A stretch of 64,000 bases of DNA from Ignavibacteriales bacterium. GTDB taxonomy: Bacteria; Bacteroidota; Ignavibacteria; Tepidaquicellales; Tepidaquicellaceae. The position numbers and the translations under genes were made by a program. This document shows positions 51,401 through 59,798 of this stretch, piece after piece. The notes under the pieces were generated by a model. That model did no database searches and was not told where the DNA came from. It saw only the letters and a list, made by a program, of their open reading frames with translations. Position 1 is the first letter of the stretch. Each line of letters begins with the position of its first letter. The stretch is taken from contig JACKAC010000001.1 of assembly GCA_020635255.1 (NCBI GenBank), positions 124,001 through 188,000 of the forward strand, written 5' to 3'.

Positions 51401-51686
51401 CAAAGAAGATCTTATACAAGCGACGAAAGACGGGGCAATATTGAGACTAAGACCGAAACTGATGACGGTTGCTACGTCGATGTTCGGATTAATACCTATA
51501 ATGTGGGCTACCGGAACGGGAGCCGACCTGGCAAAGCCTCTGGCAGTGCCATTAATAGGCGGTATTCTGACTTCGGCAGTACACGTGTTATTTGTAACAC
51601 CGATAATATTCGTAATTATAAAGGAATATATGAGGAAGCGCGGAAAATTAAAACAATCGGATATGGCGAAATTTATGGTACATTAG
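48468..51686 (+). CDS. cusA: CusA-like heavy-metal RND efflux pump
   Basis: A 1072-aa inner-membrane RND transporter. N-terminal TM helix, periplasmic porter domain, and the TM bundle with the proton-relay motif GVMVDASIVMVENAYRNF (central Asp) are present. A second half ends in the matching TM bundle (ETGVVMVIYLHEAL; PLAVPLIGGILTS). The organisation matches HME-RND pumps (CusA/CzcA). Copper/silver is inferred from the HMA/YHS proteins and the adaptor's Cys/Met/His regions, but zinc/cobalt remains possible. The GGGAAAAGAGATG start context has a good GGG purine site. Confidence 0.93.
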   Translation: MIEKIIDFSVKNRFVVGVLYLGIIGYGVYCMIHTPVDAIPDLSDNQVIVWTEWKGRSPQVIEDQVTYPLTTSLQGMPKVKAVRSQSMFGMSFIYVIFDDDADIYWARSRVLEKLNQVQGSLPEGVTPVLGPDGTGVGHIFWYHLSSEKYDLGELRAIQDYYLKLGLQSVEGVAEVASVGGFVKQYQIDVDPNRLNAYGLSISDVKNAVMMSNRDVGGRNIESSDMEYFVRGLGYINNVEDIESITIRASKDGVPVRVKDIATVQVGADIRRGLLDLNGEGEVVGGIVVMRYGENPQVVIDRVKEKLTELEKGLPEGIKIEVSYDRSDLISKAINTLKYAIVEEAIIVSLVVMVFLFHFRSAVRILIEIPVAILISFILMKQFGITSNIMSLGGLIISIGVMVDASIVMVENAYRNFHQAQLLGGDVNYIEIAAKSAKQVGRAIFFSEAIIVVSFLPVFMLQGQEGKLFHPLAWTKTFAIAGSALITITLVPMLMTFFMRGKFYSEDKNPVSNFFVKLYAPLLRFALKYRKSVLAVNVLALLVTIPIIMNTGSEFMPPLDEGSILFMPTTFPNVSITEAKRIMQVQDKIIKSVPEVERVLGKVGRADTPTDPAPVSMIESIIILKDRSEWRKGITKKDIIAELNSKLSIPGVSNGWTQPIINRINMLSTGVRTDLGIKIFGDNLDTLERLAIEIEKLVKPIPGAADVFAERVQGGTYIDIDIKRDAIARYGLNVEDVQDVIEIAIGGENITTKIDGRRRFPIRVRYMKDYRFDVEALKDVYVNAPLNTMGTMPDDSKTVNLGGINISGRQIPLGEIADIKIVPGPPMISSEDGRLRSIVFLNVRDRDMGGFVNEAKEVMDKNLKLPPGYYYTWSGQWENQIRAKERLSVILPVVFVIIFVMLYFTFENFLEASLVMLSVPFALIGGVYFMAILGLNFSVAIWVGFIALYGVAVETGVVMVIYLHEALDKKLIEKKGNLSKEDLIQATKDGAILRLRPKLMTVATSMFGLIPIMWATGTGADLAKPLAVPLIGGILTSAVHVLFVTPIIFVIIKEYMRKRGKLKQSDMAKFMVH

Positions 51687-51785
51687 AACAAATACGTTAA
51701 AAATAACGTTTAATAAGTATGTATGTTTCTGCTTTAAATTTAATTAAATTTTATTAAGTTATTATATATTAAGGAGCAATTGAAA

Positions 51786-52247
51786 ATGAAGAGAATATTT
51801 ATTGTACTGGGGGTGATATTATTTTTCAGCCTGGGAGCTAATGCGCAGGTGAAGGAGGCAGTAGTTGGCGTCGACGGATTTACATGTTCACTTTGTGCAA
51901 AAGGTGTAGAAGGTCAGCTGGAAAGCCTGGACTTTATCAAATCAGTAAAAACCAATCTGAAGGCAACGACCTTTACATTAACATTTGTAAAGGGTAAAAA
52001 GATAAATCTTTCGAAACTTGAGAAAGCAATAACCGACGGCGGATTCACTCTGCGCGATATAAAGGTAAAGGCAGACGGAACGCTTGCCGGTGATGCGGCA
52101 TCGGGATTTTCATTGAATACGGGAAATTCACCAAATCTCAACCTGAAAAATGCGCAGGGAAGTTTTGATAAGGGTGACGCTGTATCGGTTTCCGGAATGG
52201 TGACCCTTCCCAATACCTTAAACGTTTCTACAATTAAAAAGAAGTAA
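51786..52247 (+). CDS. Exported HMA-domain protein
   Basis: A 153-aa protein started at the ATG at 51786 behind AAGGAG (51771-51776). A signal peptide (MKRIFIVLGVILFF, cleavage near ANAQ) is followed by an HMA-like domain (residues about 23-95, VDGFTCSLCAKGVEGQL) with the metal loop FTCSLC. A second, Asn/Ser/Gly-rich C-terminal region (GFSLNTGNSPNLNLKNAQG) is of unknown fold. It is a probable periplasmic Cu(I) chaperone for the CusABC-like pump. It is followed 9 nt later by a lipoprotein gene. Confidence 0.82.
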   Translation: MKRIFIVLGVILFFSLGANAQVKEAVVGVDGFTCSLCAKGVEGQLESLDFIKSVKTNLKATTFTLTFVKGKKINLSKLEKAITDGGFTLRDIKVKADGTLAGDAASGFSLNTGNSPNLNLKNAQGSFDKGDAVSVSGMVTLPNTLNVSTIKKK

Positions 52248-52256
52248 ATAAATAGA

Positions 52257-52934
52257 ATGAATTTCAAAAGATTTTTATTTTTAATGGTATGTGCGTCCAT
52301 CGGGGTGCACATATTTTTTTCATGCGGAGACGACAAGCCAAAGGCACCGTTTTCCGATATAGATACAAATAGGATTATACAGCCGAGCGGTGTAAAGCCA
52401 GAGGAGATGAGCAGTAAAGCGGAAGACAACACGGTCAGGTTTACGGCGGCTGTAAATGACATGTATGATTCATACGGCAGTATATCATACAGTATGTACT
52501 ATAACGATACGACAAGGGTGAGAGGCGCAGTCAACATGCTTTTGAATTACATGGCGATGACAGAAAATCTGCTGGAGCAGGACCCGAAGTTTAAGGCAGA
52601 ACTGTCGGAAGAAAAGATGAATGCATGGAACGATCTGAAAGTAAAAATTTACATTCAGGCAAACCATGTTAAGAATGCTTTTTCGATCGAAGCAAAGAGA
52701 AAAGAGTATTCTATTTTGAGTGACCTGATGCTTCAGCTGGTAACGGAGTTCGGATTGACGAAAGTATCAGATATAAATGTATATTATTGTCAGAAGGCAT
52801 TGGACGGTCAGGGCGCTTACTGGATCAACAGGGTTCAGAACGAAGACTATATGAATCCGTATTCCACGATGGAGCAACATGCTAAGGGCAAGGACAGCTG
52901 TATGACATTGGTGAAGACCTTTAAATTCGACTAA
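52257..52934 (+). CDS. Lipoprotein of unknown function
   Basis: A 225-aa predicted lipoprotein with a lipobox at IFFSC (about residue 23). The mature part is helical with many Lys/Asp/Asn/Met and shows no known family: LLNYMAMTENLLEQD, VKIYIQANHVKNAF and QKALDGQGAYWINR. It follows the HMA gene by 9 nt in the same direction and may close the metal-efflux unit. A perfect 12-bp inverted repeat (52925-52936/52964-52975) spans its stop codon. The function is unknown. Confidence 0.75.
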   Translation: MNFKRFLFLMVCASIGVHIFFSCGDDKPKAPFSDIDTNRIIQPSGVKPEEMSSKAEDNTVRFTAAVNDMYDSYGSISYSMYYNDTTRVRGAVNMLLNYMAMTENLLEQDPKFKAELSEEKMNAWNDLKVKIYIQANHVKNAFSIEAKRKEYSILSDLMLQLVTEFGLTKVSDINVYYCQKALDGQGAYWINRVQNEDYMNPYSTMEQHAKGKDSCMTLVKTFKFD

Positions 52935-52975
52935 ATCAATCGCCTTTTAAGGGATCTATATAAATTTAGTCGAAT
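52925..52975. promoter_or_regulatory. 12-bp inverted repeat spanning a stop codon, upstream of the act operon
   Basis: ATTCGACTAAAT (52925-52936) pairs with ATTTAGTCGAAT (52964-52975) around a 27-nt loop. It has no T-run, so it is not a classical terminator. It lies 95 nt before the actA start. Confidence 0.5.
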
Positions 52976-53069
52976 AAATTCAATGTAATATTAATAGCAG
53001 TAATTTGGTAAAGTTTTTCCATAGAAAAAATTATTTTAATTGATTAGTTTACAGGATTAATCAGGATGC

Positions 53070-53651
53070 ATGAAGAAACTTCTACTCGATTACAATCTTA
53101 AAGTACGAGTTCCTATAGTTCTATTTGTTGCTATTTCCGTCTTTGCAATTACCTACTATGCTTCCTTTGCCGAAAGAAATGGAATAGGCTATTCTCCAGA
53201 ACAACCGATAAAGTTTTCCCACAAATTACACGCAGGCGATATGCAGATAGACTGCAAATATTGCCATTCCGGTGTGGATAAGTCATCATTTTCCAATGTG
53301 CCATCCGCAGAGACATGTATGAATTGCCATTCACTGGCAAGAACCGACAGACCGGAAATCCAGAAATTGACTCAGTATTACCAGGAAGGAAAACCGATCC
53401 CATGGAAGAGAGTTCACAGGGTACCGGAATTTGTGTATTTTAATCACAGCTCGCATGTGAATAAAGGTATAGATTGTAAGAACTGTCACGGCGATATAGC
53501 CAAGATGGAGCAGGTGGGTCAGGTGCATTCATTTACGATGGGAGCATGCCTCGACTGTCACAGAAATCCTGATAAGAACATAGCGGAATTTCAACAAATA
53601 AAGGATAACCTCAAAAAAGGTCCCCAATACTGTAATGCCTGTCACAGGTAG
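53070..53651 (+). CDS. actA: Alternative complex III pentahaem cytochrome subunit
   Basis: A 193-aa membrane-anchored pentahaem cytochrome c. A single N-terminal TM (about 12-32) is followed by five CxxCH haem sites: CKYCH, CMNCH, CKNCH, CLDCH and CNACH (the last near the C-terminus). It accepts electrons from ActB on the periplasmic side. The ATG at 53070 has AGGA upstream. The next gene starts within 11 nt of its stop. It opens the act operon, downstream of the metal-efflux unit. Confidence 0.93.
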   Translation: MKKLLLDYNLKVRVPIVLFVAISVFAITYYASFAERNGIGYSPEQPIKFSHKLHAGDMQIDCKYCHSGVDKSSFSNVPSAETCMNCHSLARTDRPEIQKLTQYYQEGKPIPWKRVHRVPEFVYFNHSSHVNKGIDCKNCHGDIAKMEQVGQVHSFTMGACLDCHRNPDKNIAEFQQIKDNLKKGPQYCNACHR

Positions 53652-53661
53652 AAATCAGAAT

Positions 53662-53853
53662 ATGAGCAAGATCAAAAGAAAAAGTTTTATAGTAATGCTC
53701 GGAGCGTCAGCGGTGGGAGCGTATTCGCTGATCAAGTCTCCATGGGAGATATTCAGGGCAAAGATCGCGTCAGAAGATAAGAAGATCAAGGCGAAGTCAT
53801 CTGTGAAGTTTGTTGAAAATCCAAATTCCATTAAAAGGAAGAATAATTCTTAA
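53662..53853 (+). CDS. Small TM protein between actA and actB
   Basis: A 63-aa protein started at the ATG at 53662. A basic N-terminus (MSKIKRKSF) and one hydrophobic segment (IVMLGASAVGAYSLI) are followed by a Lys-rich tail. RKSF followed by the hydrophobic segment resembles a truncated Tat-type signal. It sits between actA and actB, with 8 nt to the latter, so it may be an extra or assembly subunit. No such subunit is part of the standard ActA-F set that I know. Confidence 0.6.
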   Translation: MSKIKRKSFIVMLGASAVGAYSLIKSPWEIFRAKIASEDKKIKAKSSVKFVENPNSIKRKNNS

Positions 53854-53861
53854 TCTATAGA

Positions 53862-56800
53862 ATGGATAAAAAGAATCTAGATATAAGTTCACACATTCTG
53901 AAAGACGATGTAAAGGATTTGCAAGAGGAAAGCAACGGGAAAGATCCTAACTACTGGAGGAGCTTCGGCGAACTATACAGGGATCCCGCTTTTCTGGAAG
54001 CAAAGAAGTATGAATTTACCGAGGAAGCTGAAACAGCTCCGGATGTATCCAAGATGTCAGGCATATCAAGGAGGAAATTCCTTGCCTTAATGAGCGCATC
54101 GGCGGCTTTGGCAGCGGCAGGGTGCTCGAACTTCAGAGATAAAGGCGAAATCGTCCCTTACAATAAACAGCCCGAAGGCGTGGTAATCGGAGAGCCGAAC
54201 TACTTCGCTTCGACTTTTGTATATAACGGTCAGGATTACGGAACGCTGGTAAAGACAAGGGAAGGAAGACCAATAAAGCTGGACGGCAACCCGGATCACC
54301 CAGTAACAAACGGAAAGACCACCGCAAAGATACAGGCAAGCATACTAAATCTATATAATCCGGACAGGCTGAAAAATCCTCAGTACAGCGGGGACAGAAA
54401 AGAGTTTAAAGACATAACATGGCAGGAAGCCGACGGTAATATCATCGGCGACCTTGCGGCGGCGGCGGGATCCGGAAAAGAGATCGCAATTATTTCCGAC
54501 CAGGTAATATCACCCACACAGAAGAAGCTATTCGCAGATTTTCAGAGGACATATCCGACGGCAAAAGTTTATGTGCACGAGTTATTCAACGACAATGCAA
54601 AGGACGCGGCATTCGAGAAATGCTATGGCATCAAGAAATTCCCATTAATAAAGTGGAACGAAGCTAATATAATAGTAGCCCTGGAAAACGACTTCCTCCT
54701 TACAGGCGGAAACGTGCCGGAGCAAACGAGACTATATACAGAGAGAAGGGATGTAATGAAGGGTGCCGACTTTAACAGACTGTACGTTGTGGAAGGCAAC
54801 ATGTCCCTTACAGGAATGAACTCTGATTACAGGCTGAGACTAAGGACAGACGCGATAGAAGAGTTTGTAATGAATCTGGCGGCGGAACTCTCGAGAAGGG
54901 GCGTGGTAATGAACGCCAACCTTGGAGGATACAATCTCGATGATTTCGCTTCAAAATATATGCTGGACAAGGAAGCGCTGGAGCAAATGGTGAAAGACCT
55001 CTTTGCAAACAGGGGTAAATCGATCATTACTGCGGGAAGTATGCTTCCCGAATCGACACAGATCGCAGTTAATATGCTGAATGATGCATTGGGAAATACA
55101 GCAATGTACTCATTCGATAATATAGTAGATGGAGCAACAACTCCTACAACAACGGCGGCTGGGGAAACACAGACAGAAACAACTACGGCACCTCCTCAAA
55201 CGACAAACAGCGGAAATCTAATAATGATGAATACCAGGGCTAACCTGGATAACCTGATGAGCGACATGCAGGCAGGTAAGATAGCGGTGGTGATACATTT
55301 CGGCACCAATCCTGCATTTACGATGCCGGCTGATTACAACTATGCAGAGGCGCTGAACAATGTGAAGACGGTTGTGACAATGACAGAAGGAGCGAGCGAT
55401 TCATCAGCAATAAGCAATTATATACTTCCGACAAACCACTTTCTCGAGTCATGGGGTGATTTCCAGACAAGGGCAAGCTATTACAGCCTTCAACAACCGG
55501 TAATATCTCCTCTATATAATACGAGGCAGAAGGAAGCAATGTTTCTAAACTGGTCGAGCGGAAGTCCTAACGAATACAACGATAACATCTATCATTTATA
55601 TTTAAAGGATAACTGGGAAAAGAGTATTTATCCATCGCTTAATTCAAGCGTAGGATTTAACAATTTCTGGCCTGCGTCACTTCATGACGGTGCGGTGCTG
55701 ACGAATAAGACTTCGTCCCGGACACTGCAATTCAATGCATCGGCATTAGGCTCAGCGGGAAAGATGGAAGCCGGAAGCGAAGTGGTAGTGATGCTGAAAG
55801 AGAGCGAGTCCATAGGTGACGGAAGATATGCGAATAACGGATGGCTTCAGGAATACCCGAACGCGGTTTCAAAGATAGTGTGGGACAACTACGCAGCGAT
55901 ATCTCCCGATACTGCAAAAGGTAAGGGATTGAAATCGAATGACGTGATTAAAGTTACTATTGACGGAAGAGAGCAAAACATGCCGGTATTTGTACAGCCG
56001 GGCATAGCTGACGGACAGATAGTGATAGATCTCGGCTACGGTCAAAAAAACGCAGGAACGGTAGGAAGCGGTACAGGCGTGAACGCCAACGTGCTGGTTG
56101 GAAAAGCCCCGGCTATTTCATACTGGCTATACAACGGCGCAGGTATGGAAAAGACAGGCGAGACTTACACGCTAGTTTCGACAGTCGAACACTATCCAAT
56201 AGAAGATCCTCAATATAAAGACATACAATTCAGACGTCATATCATACAGGAAGGAACCGTAAAGCAATATAAAGAGAACCCGGCATTCCTCGCTGAGAGA
56301 ACAGAGCATTTAAAAGAAGAGAATGAATTCCCGACAATAAACGGACAGGAGTTTGAATACCCCAACGTGAAGTGGGCAATGGCTATAGACCTCAACAGAT
56401 GTATAGGATGCGGTGAGTGTATAATGGCTTGTAACGTAGAGAACAATATACCGGTTGTCGGTAAAGAGCAGGTAGAGAAGAACAGGGAAATGATGTGGCT
56501 GAGAGTGGATAGATATTACTCAGGAACAGTACAGAACCCTAGATCGAGCTTCCAGCTGATGCTTTGCCAGCAGTGTGATTTTGCACCTTGTGAGAACGTA
56601 TGCCCGGTCAAGGCAACGGTTCACACGGATGACGGTCTAAACGGAATGGCATATAACAGATGCGTAGGAACAAGGTATTGTGCGAATAACTGTCCATATA
56701 AAGTAAGAAGGTTCAACTACTTTAACTTCCGCGGAATGTTTAAGGACGGATATCAAGAGCAGGAACCGCTCAATCAGATGATGAATCCCGAAGTAACGGT

Positions 56801-57107
56801 CAGATCGAGAGGGGTTATGGAGAAGTGCACATTCTGTATTCAAAGGATAATGCACGCGAGACAGGTTGCTACACAAGAAGGACAGGTATTCAATGGTGCA
56901 GGTGTTACTACTGCATGCCAGGATGCATGCGGAACGGACGCGATAGCTTTTGGAAACGTAAACGACAAAGAAGCGAAGATAAACGAATACAGAGAGCACA
57001 AGCTTGGTTATACAGTGCTCGATTCATTGAAAGTAAGACCCAATGTAACATACATTGCAAAACTTAGAAATACCGAAGAAGAAATTACGGAGGTTGAACA
57101 TCATTGA
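53862..57107 (+). CDS. actB: Alternative complex III iron-sulfur subunit (molybdopterin oxidoreductase-like)
   Basis: A 1081-aa fusion of a molybdopterin oxidoreductase-like region (about 1-800) and an NrfC-like ferredoxin region (about 830-1060). The Tat-type signal SRRKFLALMSASAALAAAG lies near residue 69, after an N-terminal extension. The oxidoreductase half is the ActB1 type, thought not to bind molybdenum. Fe-S sites appear as CIGCGECIMACN, CQQCDFAPCENVCP, CVGTRYCANNCP and CTFCIQRI. It is the largest Act subunit and passes electrons from quinol to ActA. It overlaps actC by 4 nt. Confidence 0.95.
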   Translation: MDKKNLDISSHILKDDVKDLQEESNGKDPNYWRSFGELYRDPAFLEAKKYEFTEEAETAPDVSKMSGISRRKFLALMSASAALAAAGCSNFRDKGEIVPYNKQPEGVVIGEPNYFASTFVYNGQDYGTLVKTREGRPIKLDGNPDHPVTNGKTTAKIQASILNLYNPDRLKNPQYSGDRKEFKDITWQEADGNIIGDLAAAAGSGKEIAIISDQVISPTQKKLFADFQRTYPTAKVYVHELFNDNAKDAAFEKCYGIKKFPLIKWNEANIIVALENDFLLTGGNVPEQTRLYTERRDVMKGADFNRLYVVEGNMSLTGMNSDYRLRLRTDAIEEFVMNLAAELSRRGVVMNANLGGYNLDDFASKYMLDKEALEQMVKDLFANRGKSIITAGSMLPESTQIAVNMLNDALGNTAMYSFDNIVDGATTPTTTAAGETQTETTTAPPQTTNSGNLIMMNTRANLDNLMSDMQAGKIAVVIHFGTNPAFTMPADYNYAEALNNVKTVVTMTEGASDSSAISNYILPTNHFLESWGDFQTRASYYSLQQPVISPLYNTRQKEAMFLNWSSGSPNEYNDNIYHLYLKDNWEKSIYPSLNSSVGFNNFWPASLHDGAVLTNKTSSRTLQFNASALGSAGKMEAGSEVVVMLKESESIGDGRYANNGWLQEYPNAVSKIVWDNYAAISPDTAKGKGLKSNDVIKVTIDGREQNMPVFVQPGIADGQIVIDLGYGQKNAGTVGSGTGVNANVLVGKAPAISYWLYNGAGMEKTGETYTLVSTVEHYPIEDPQYKDIQFRRHIIQEGTVKQYKENPAFLAERTEHLKEENEFPTINGQEFEYPNVKWAMAIDLNRCIGCGECIMACNVENNIPVVGKEQVEKNREMMWLRVDRYYSGTVQNPRSSFQLMLCQQCDFAPCENVCPVKATVHTDDGLNGMAYNRCVGTRYCANNCPYKVRRFNYFNFRGMFKDGYQEQEPLNQMMNPEVTVRSRGVMEKCTFCIQRIMHARQVATQEGQVFNGAGVTTACQDACGTDAIAFGNVNDKEAKINEYREHKLGYTVLDSLKVRPNVTYIAKLRNTEEEITEVEHH

Positions 57108-58522
57108 GTTATAACGAGACATATACTGCAGAGCTTCCGTTAGTTCAGGGAAAAGACTCATTCAAAGAGATCGATGATGCGATACTGGCTCCTACCGAAT
57201 GGAAGCCGGGTAAATCCTGGTATATGGCATTTGGTATAAGCGTGGTAGCGTTATTGATAGGCGCGGTGTCATTATGGCTGACGGTTTATTATGGTATCGG
57301 AATGTGGGGTAACAACAGCACTATAGGATGGGGATTCGGTATTATTAACTTTGTATTCTGGATCGGTATCGGTCACGCAGGTACGCTGATCTCCGCTATA
57401 TTGTATCTATTCAGGCAGAAGTGGAGAACAGGTATCGCGAGATTTGCTGAAGCGATGACGATATTTGCCGTTATGACGGCGGGACTATTCCCGATATTTC
57501 ACACAGGACGTCCATGGCTGGCAGGTTACCTGATACCATATCCAAACCAGAACTCACTTTGGGTAAACTTTAACTCACCTCTACTGTGGGACGTATTCGC
57601 GGTTTCGACATACTTTACCATTTCGCTGGTATTCTGGGGAATCGGTTTGGTACCTGATATCGCGGCAATGAGGGAGAGAGCAAAGAGCGGAATAAAGAAA
57701 TTCTTTTACACGATAGGAAGTCTGGGCTGGAAGAACTCGAACAGGAACTGGCAGAATTACGAAAGAGCTTACCTGATATTAGCAGGTCTTTCAACTCCGC
57801 TGGTGCTTTCGGTACACTCCATAGTTAGCTTTGACTTCGCGGTATCGATATTGCCGGGATGGCATACAACGATATTCCCTCCATACTTTGTCGCGGGCGC
57901 TATATTCTCGGGATTTGGTATGGTGGCGACGGTGCTGATATTATTGAGAAAGGCTTTTCATGTAGAGCATATCATTACTATCAATCACCTCGAGACGATG
58001 AACAAGATATTGCTTGCGACGGGTACAATGGTAGGTTACGCATACGGAATGGAGCTTTTCATTGCATGGTACAGCGGAAATCAATTCGAACAATTTGCAT
58101 TTATTAACAGGATATGGGGTCCGTACATGTGGGCTTACTGGATCATGGTCTCATGTAACGTAGGATTCCCGCAGTTATTCTGGTTTAAGAAAGTAAGAAG
58201 AAGTATCCCAATAATGCTTGTGATCGTTATACTGGTTAACGTTGGTATGTGGTTCGAGAGGTTTGTTATTATTGTTACGTCGCTTCACAGGGACTTCCTG
58301 CCATCGAGTTGGGCTATGTTTTACCCAACGCTCGTCGATTTCGGATTGTTGCTGGGAAGTTTTGGATTCTTCTTTACGTTGTTGTTATTATTCCTGAGAG
58401 TACTGCCGGCTGTCTCGATAGCAGAGCTTAAGGCAGTTACACCGCAAGCTCAGCCCACTATACATTTGAACGGGCATAACGGACACGCGGAGGAAGTTCA
58501 TCTAAATCACGAGAACGCATAA
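57104..58522 (+). CDS. actC: Alternative complex III NrfD-like membrane subunit
   Basis: A 472-aa polytopic membrane protein of the NrfD/PsrC type, with about ten TM helices. A TTG start overlaps the actB stop (TTGA), so translation is coupled. The segments WKPGKSWYMAFGISVVAL and RPWLAGYLIPYPNQNSLWVN are typical of ActC, a quinol-binding subunit. A His-rich C-terminus follows (HLNGHNGHAEEVHLNH). It transfers electrons or protons across the membrane. actD follows 4 nt later. Confidence 0.93.
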   Translation: MSYNETYTAELPLVQGKDSFKEIDDAILAPTEWKPGKSWYMAFGISVVALLIGAVSLWLTVYYGIGMWGNNSTIGWGFGIINFVFWIGIGHAGTLISAILYLFRQKWRTGIARFAEAMTIFAVMTAGLFPIFHTGRPWLAGYLIPYPNQNSLWVNFNSPLLWDVFAVSTYFTISLVFWGIGLVPDIAAMRERAKSGIKKFFYTIGSLGWKNSNRNWQNYERAYLILAGLSTPLVLSVHSIVSFDFAVSILPGWHTTIFPPYFVAGAIFSGFGMVATVLILLRKAFHVEHIITINHLETMNKILLATGTMVGYAYGMELFIAWYSGNQFEQFAFINRIWGPYMWAYWIMVSCNVGFPQLFWFKKVRRSIPIMLVIVILVNVGMWFERFVIIVTSLHRDFLPSSWAMFYPTLVDFGLLLGSFGFFFTLLLLFLRVLPAVSIAELKAVTPQAQPTIHLNGHNGHAEEVHLNHENA

Positions 58523-58526
58523 GCAG

Positions 58527-59798
58527 ATGCTTAATAAGATAAAAGAAAAAATAGCCGAAATAGATAAGGACATGGGTATCGATCCCCGGTCTAACGAGAT
58601 TTATTGCGTAGCCGGGCTGTTTAATACTCCTGACGAGATCATGATAGCCGCAGACAAGGTGTCTTCGGAATACAGTGATTTCGACGTTCATACTCCTTAC
58701 CCTGTACACGGTCTGGATGACGCGATGAAATTAAAGCCGACGAAGCTCGGTTATTTCTCGTTTACGTTCGGTCTGATAGGAACCATTTCTGCGTTATTGA
58801 TGATAGGATGGATGTCGGGAATAGATTACCAGAGTATTGTAGGCGGTAAGCCGTTCTTCACTATTCCTCCGGCAATTCCGATCACTTTCGAGCTTACTGT
58901 GTTATTGTCCGGCTTAACGACGGTTGGAGTTATGTTATTCCTTTTGAATAAACTTCCGTGGACTAACAACCCGTTGATGGATACCGAATACATGAAGAGG
59001 GTGTCATCGGACAAGTTCGGTGTAATAATAAGAGCAAGCGATCCGAAGTTTAATAAAGAAGAAGCAATCAACTTCCTGAAAAGCGCGGGAAGCTATGACG
59101 TAAGCATTATAGATAAGTTCGAGCGCAGAGAAGACAATACAAGAGCTCCGATATTCGAGAAGAAGTTCCTCGGAATACTGGTGATGACTGCGATAGTGGT
59201 GGCGCTTGGTACATACGTGACATTGAACTGGGTGTTGTTCCAGCCTCCGTTCGATTTTATGTGGTCACAGGAAAAAGTAACACCACAGCAACCTTCGACA
59301 TTCTTTTCGGATGGATTTTCAGAGAGGATCCCGCCGGAGGGAACAGTGATGAGAGGTGTGCTTCCTTATGAATATAAAGGGCTCCCGGATTCGGTGGTTA
59401 AGTATCTGTCAAACCCGCTTCCATTCTCTAAAGAGGTTTTGGAAAAGGGTCAGAACAGATTTAACACTTTTTGCAGCCCGTGTCACGGTTATTATGGTGA
59501 AGGCGACAGCAGACTGAGGGGACAATTCCCGAACCCGCCGACGCTTCAGAGTGAAAAAGTAAGGAACTGGTCAGACGGAAATATTTATCACGTAATTACA
59601 AACGGACAGAACGTAATGCCCAGCTATGCGAGCCAGGTGTCACGCGAGGACAGATGGGCAATTATACATTATATAAGAGTCCTGCAGAGGTCAAAGAATG
59701 CAACTGATCAGGATGTCGGCGCAACGGATTCGACCTCGACGACAGTGCAGACGCAGGACACAACTAAACAGATTCAAGCAGACACTACAAAAAAATAA
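58527..59798 (+). CDS. ActD-ActE fusion (DUF3341 domain plus cytochrome c)
   Basis: A 423-aa fusion. Residues 1-185 match ActD/DUF3341: YCVAGLFNTPDEIMIAADKV, FDVHTPYPVHGLDDAMKLK, two TM helices (about 78-145), and DKFGVIIRASDPKFNKEEA. A third TM (about 212-235) then leads to a monohaem cytochrome c domain with CSPCH (316-320) and the axial Met in NVMPSYASQV, typical of ActE. In most described complexes these are separate proteins, so a fusion is notable. A low-complexity Thr/Gln/Asp tail ends it. It overlaps actF by one base (TAATG). Confidence 0.88.
   Translation: MLNKIKEKIAEIDKDMGIDPRSNEIYCVAGLFNTPDEIMIAADKVSSEYSDFDVHTPYPVHGLDDAMKLKPTKLGYFSFTFGLIGTISALLMIGWMSGIDYQSIVGGKPFFTIPPAIPITFELTVLLSGLTTVGVMLFLLNKLPWTNNPLMDTEYMKRVSSDKFGVIIRASDPKFNKEEAINFLKSAGSYDVSIIDKFERREDNTRAPIFEKKFLGILVMTAIVVALGTYVTLNWVLFQPPFDFMWSQEKVTPQQPSTFFSDGFSERIPPEGTVMRGVLPYEYKGLPDSVVKYLSNPLPFSKEVLEKGQNRFNTFCSPCHGYYGEGDSRLRGQFPNPPTLQSEKVRNWSDGNIYHVITNGQNVMPSYASQVSREDRWAIIHYIRVLQRSKNATDQDVGATDSTSTTVQTQDTTKQIQADTTKK

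Noticed and set aside
53862..57107. Formate dehydrogenase-type molybdoenzyme
   Set aside because: The fused ferredoxin part, neighbours ActA/C/F and the Tat/Lys-rich start match ActB of alternative complex III.
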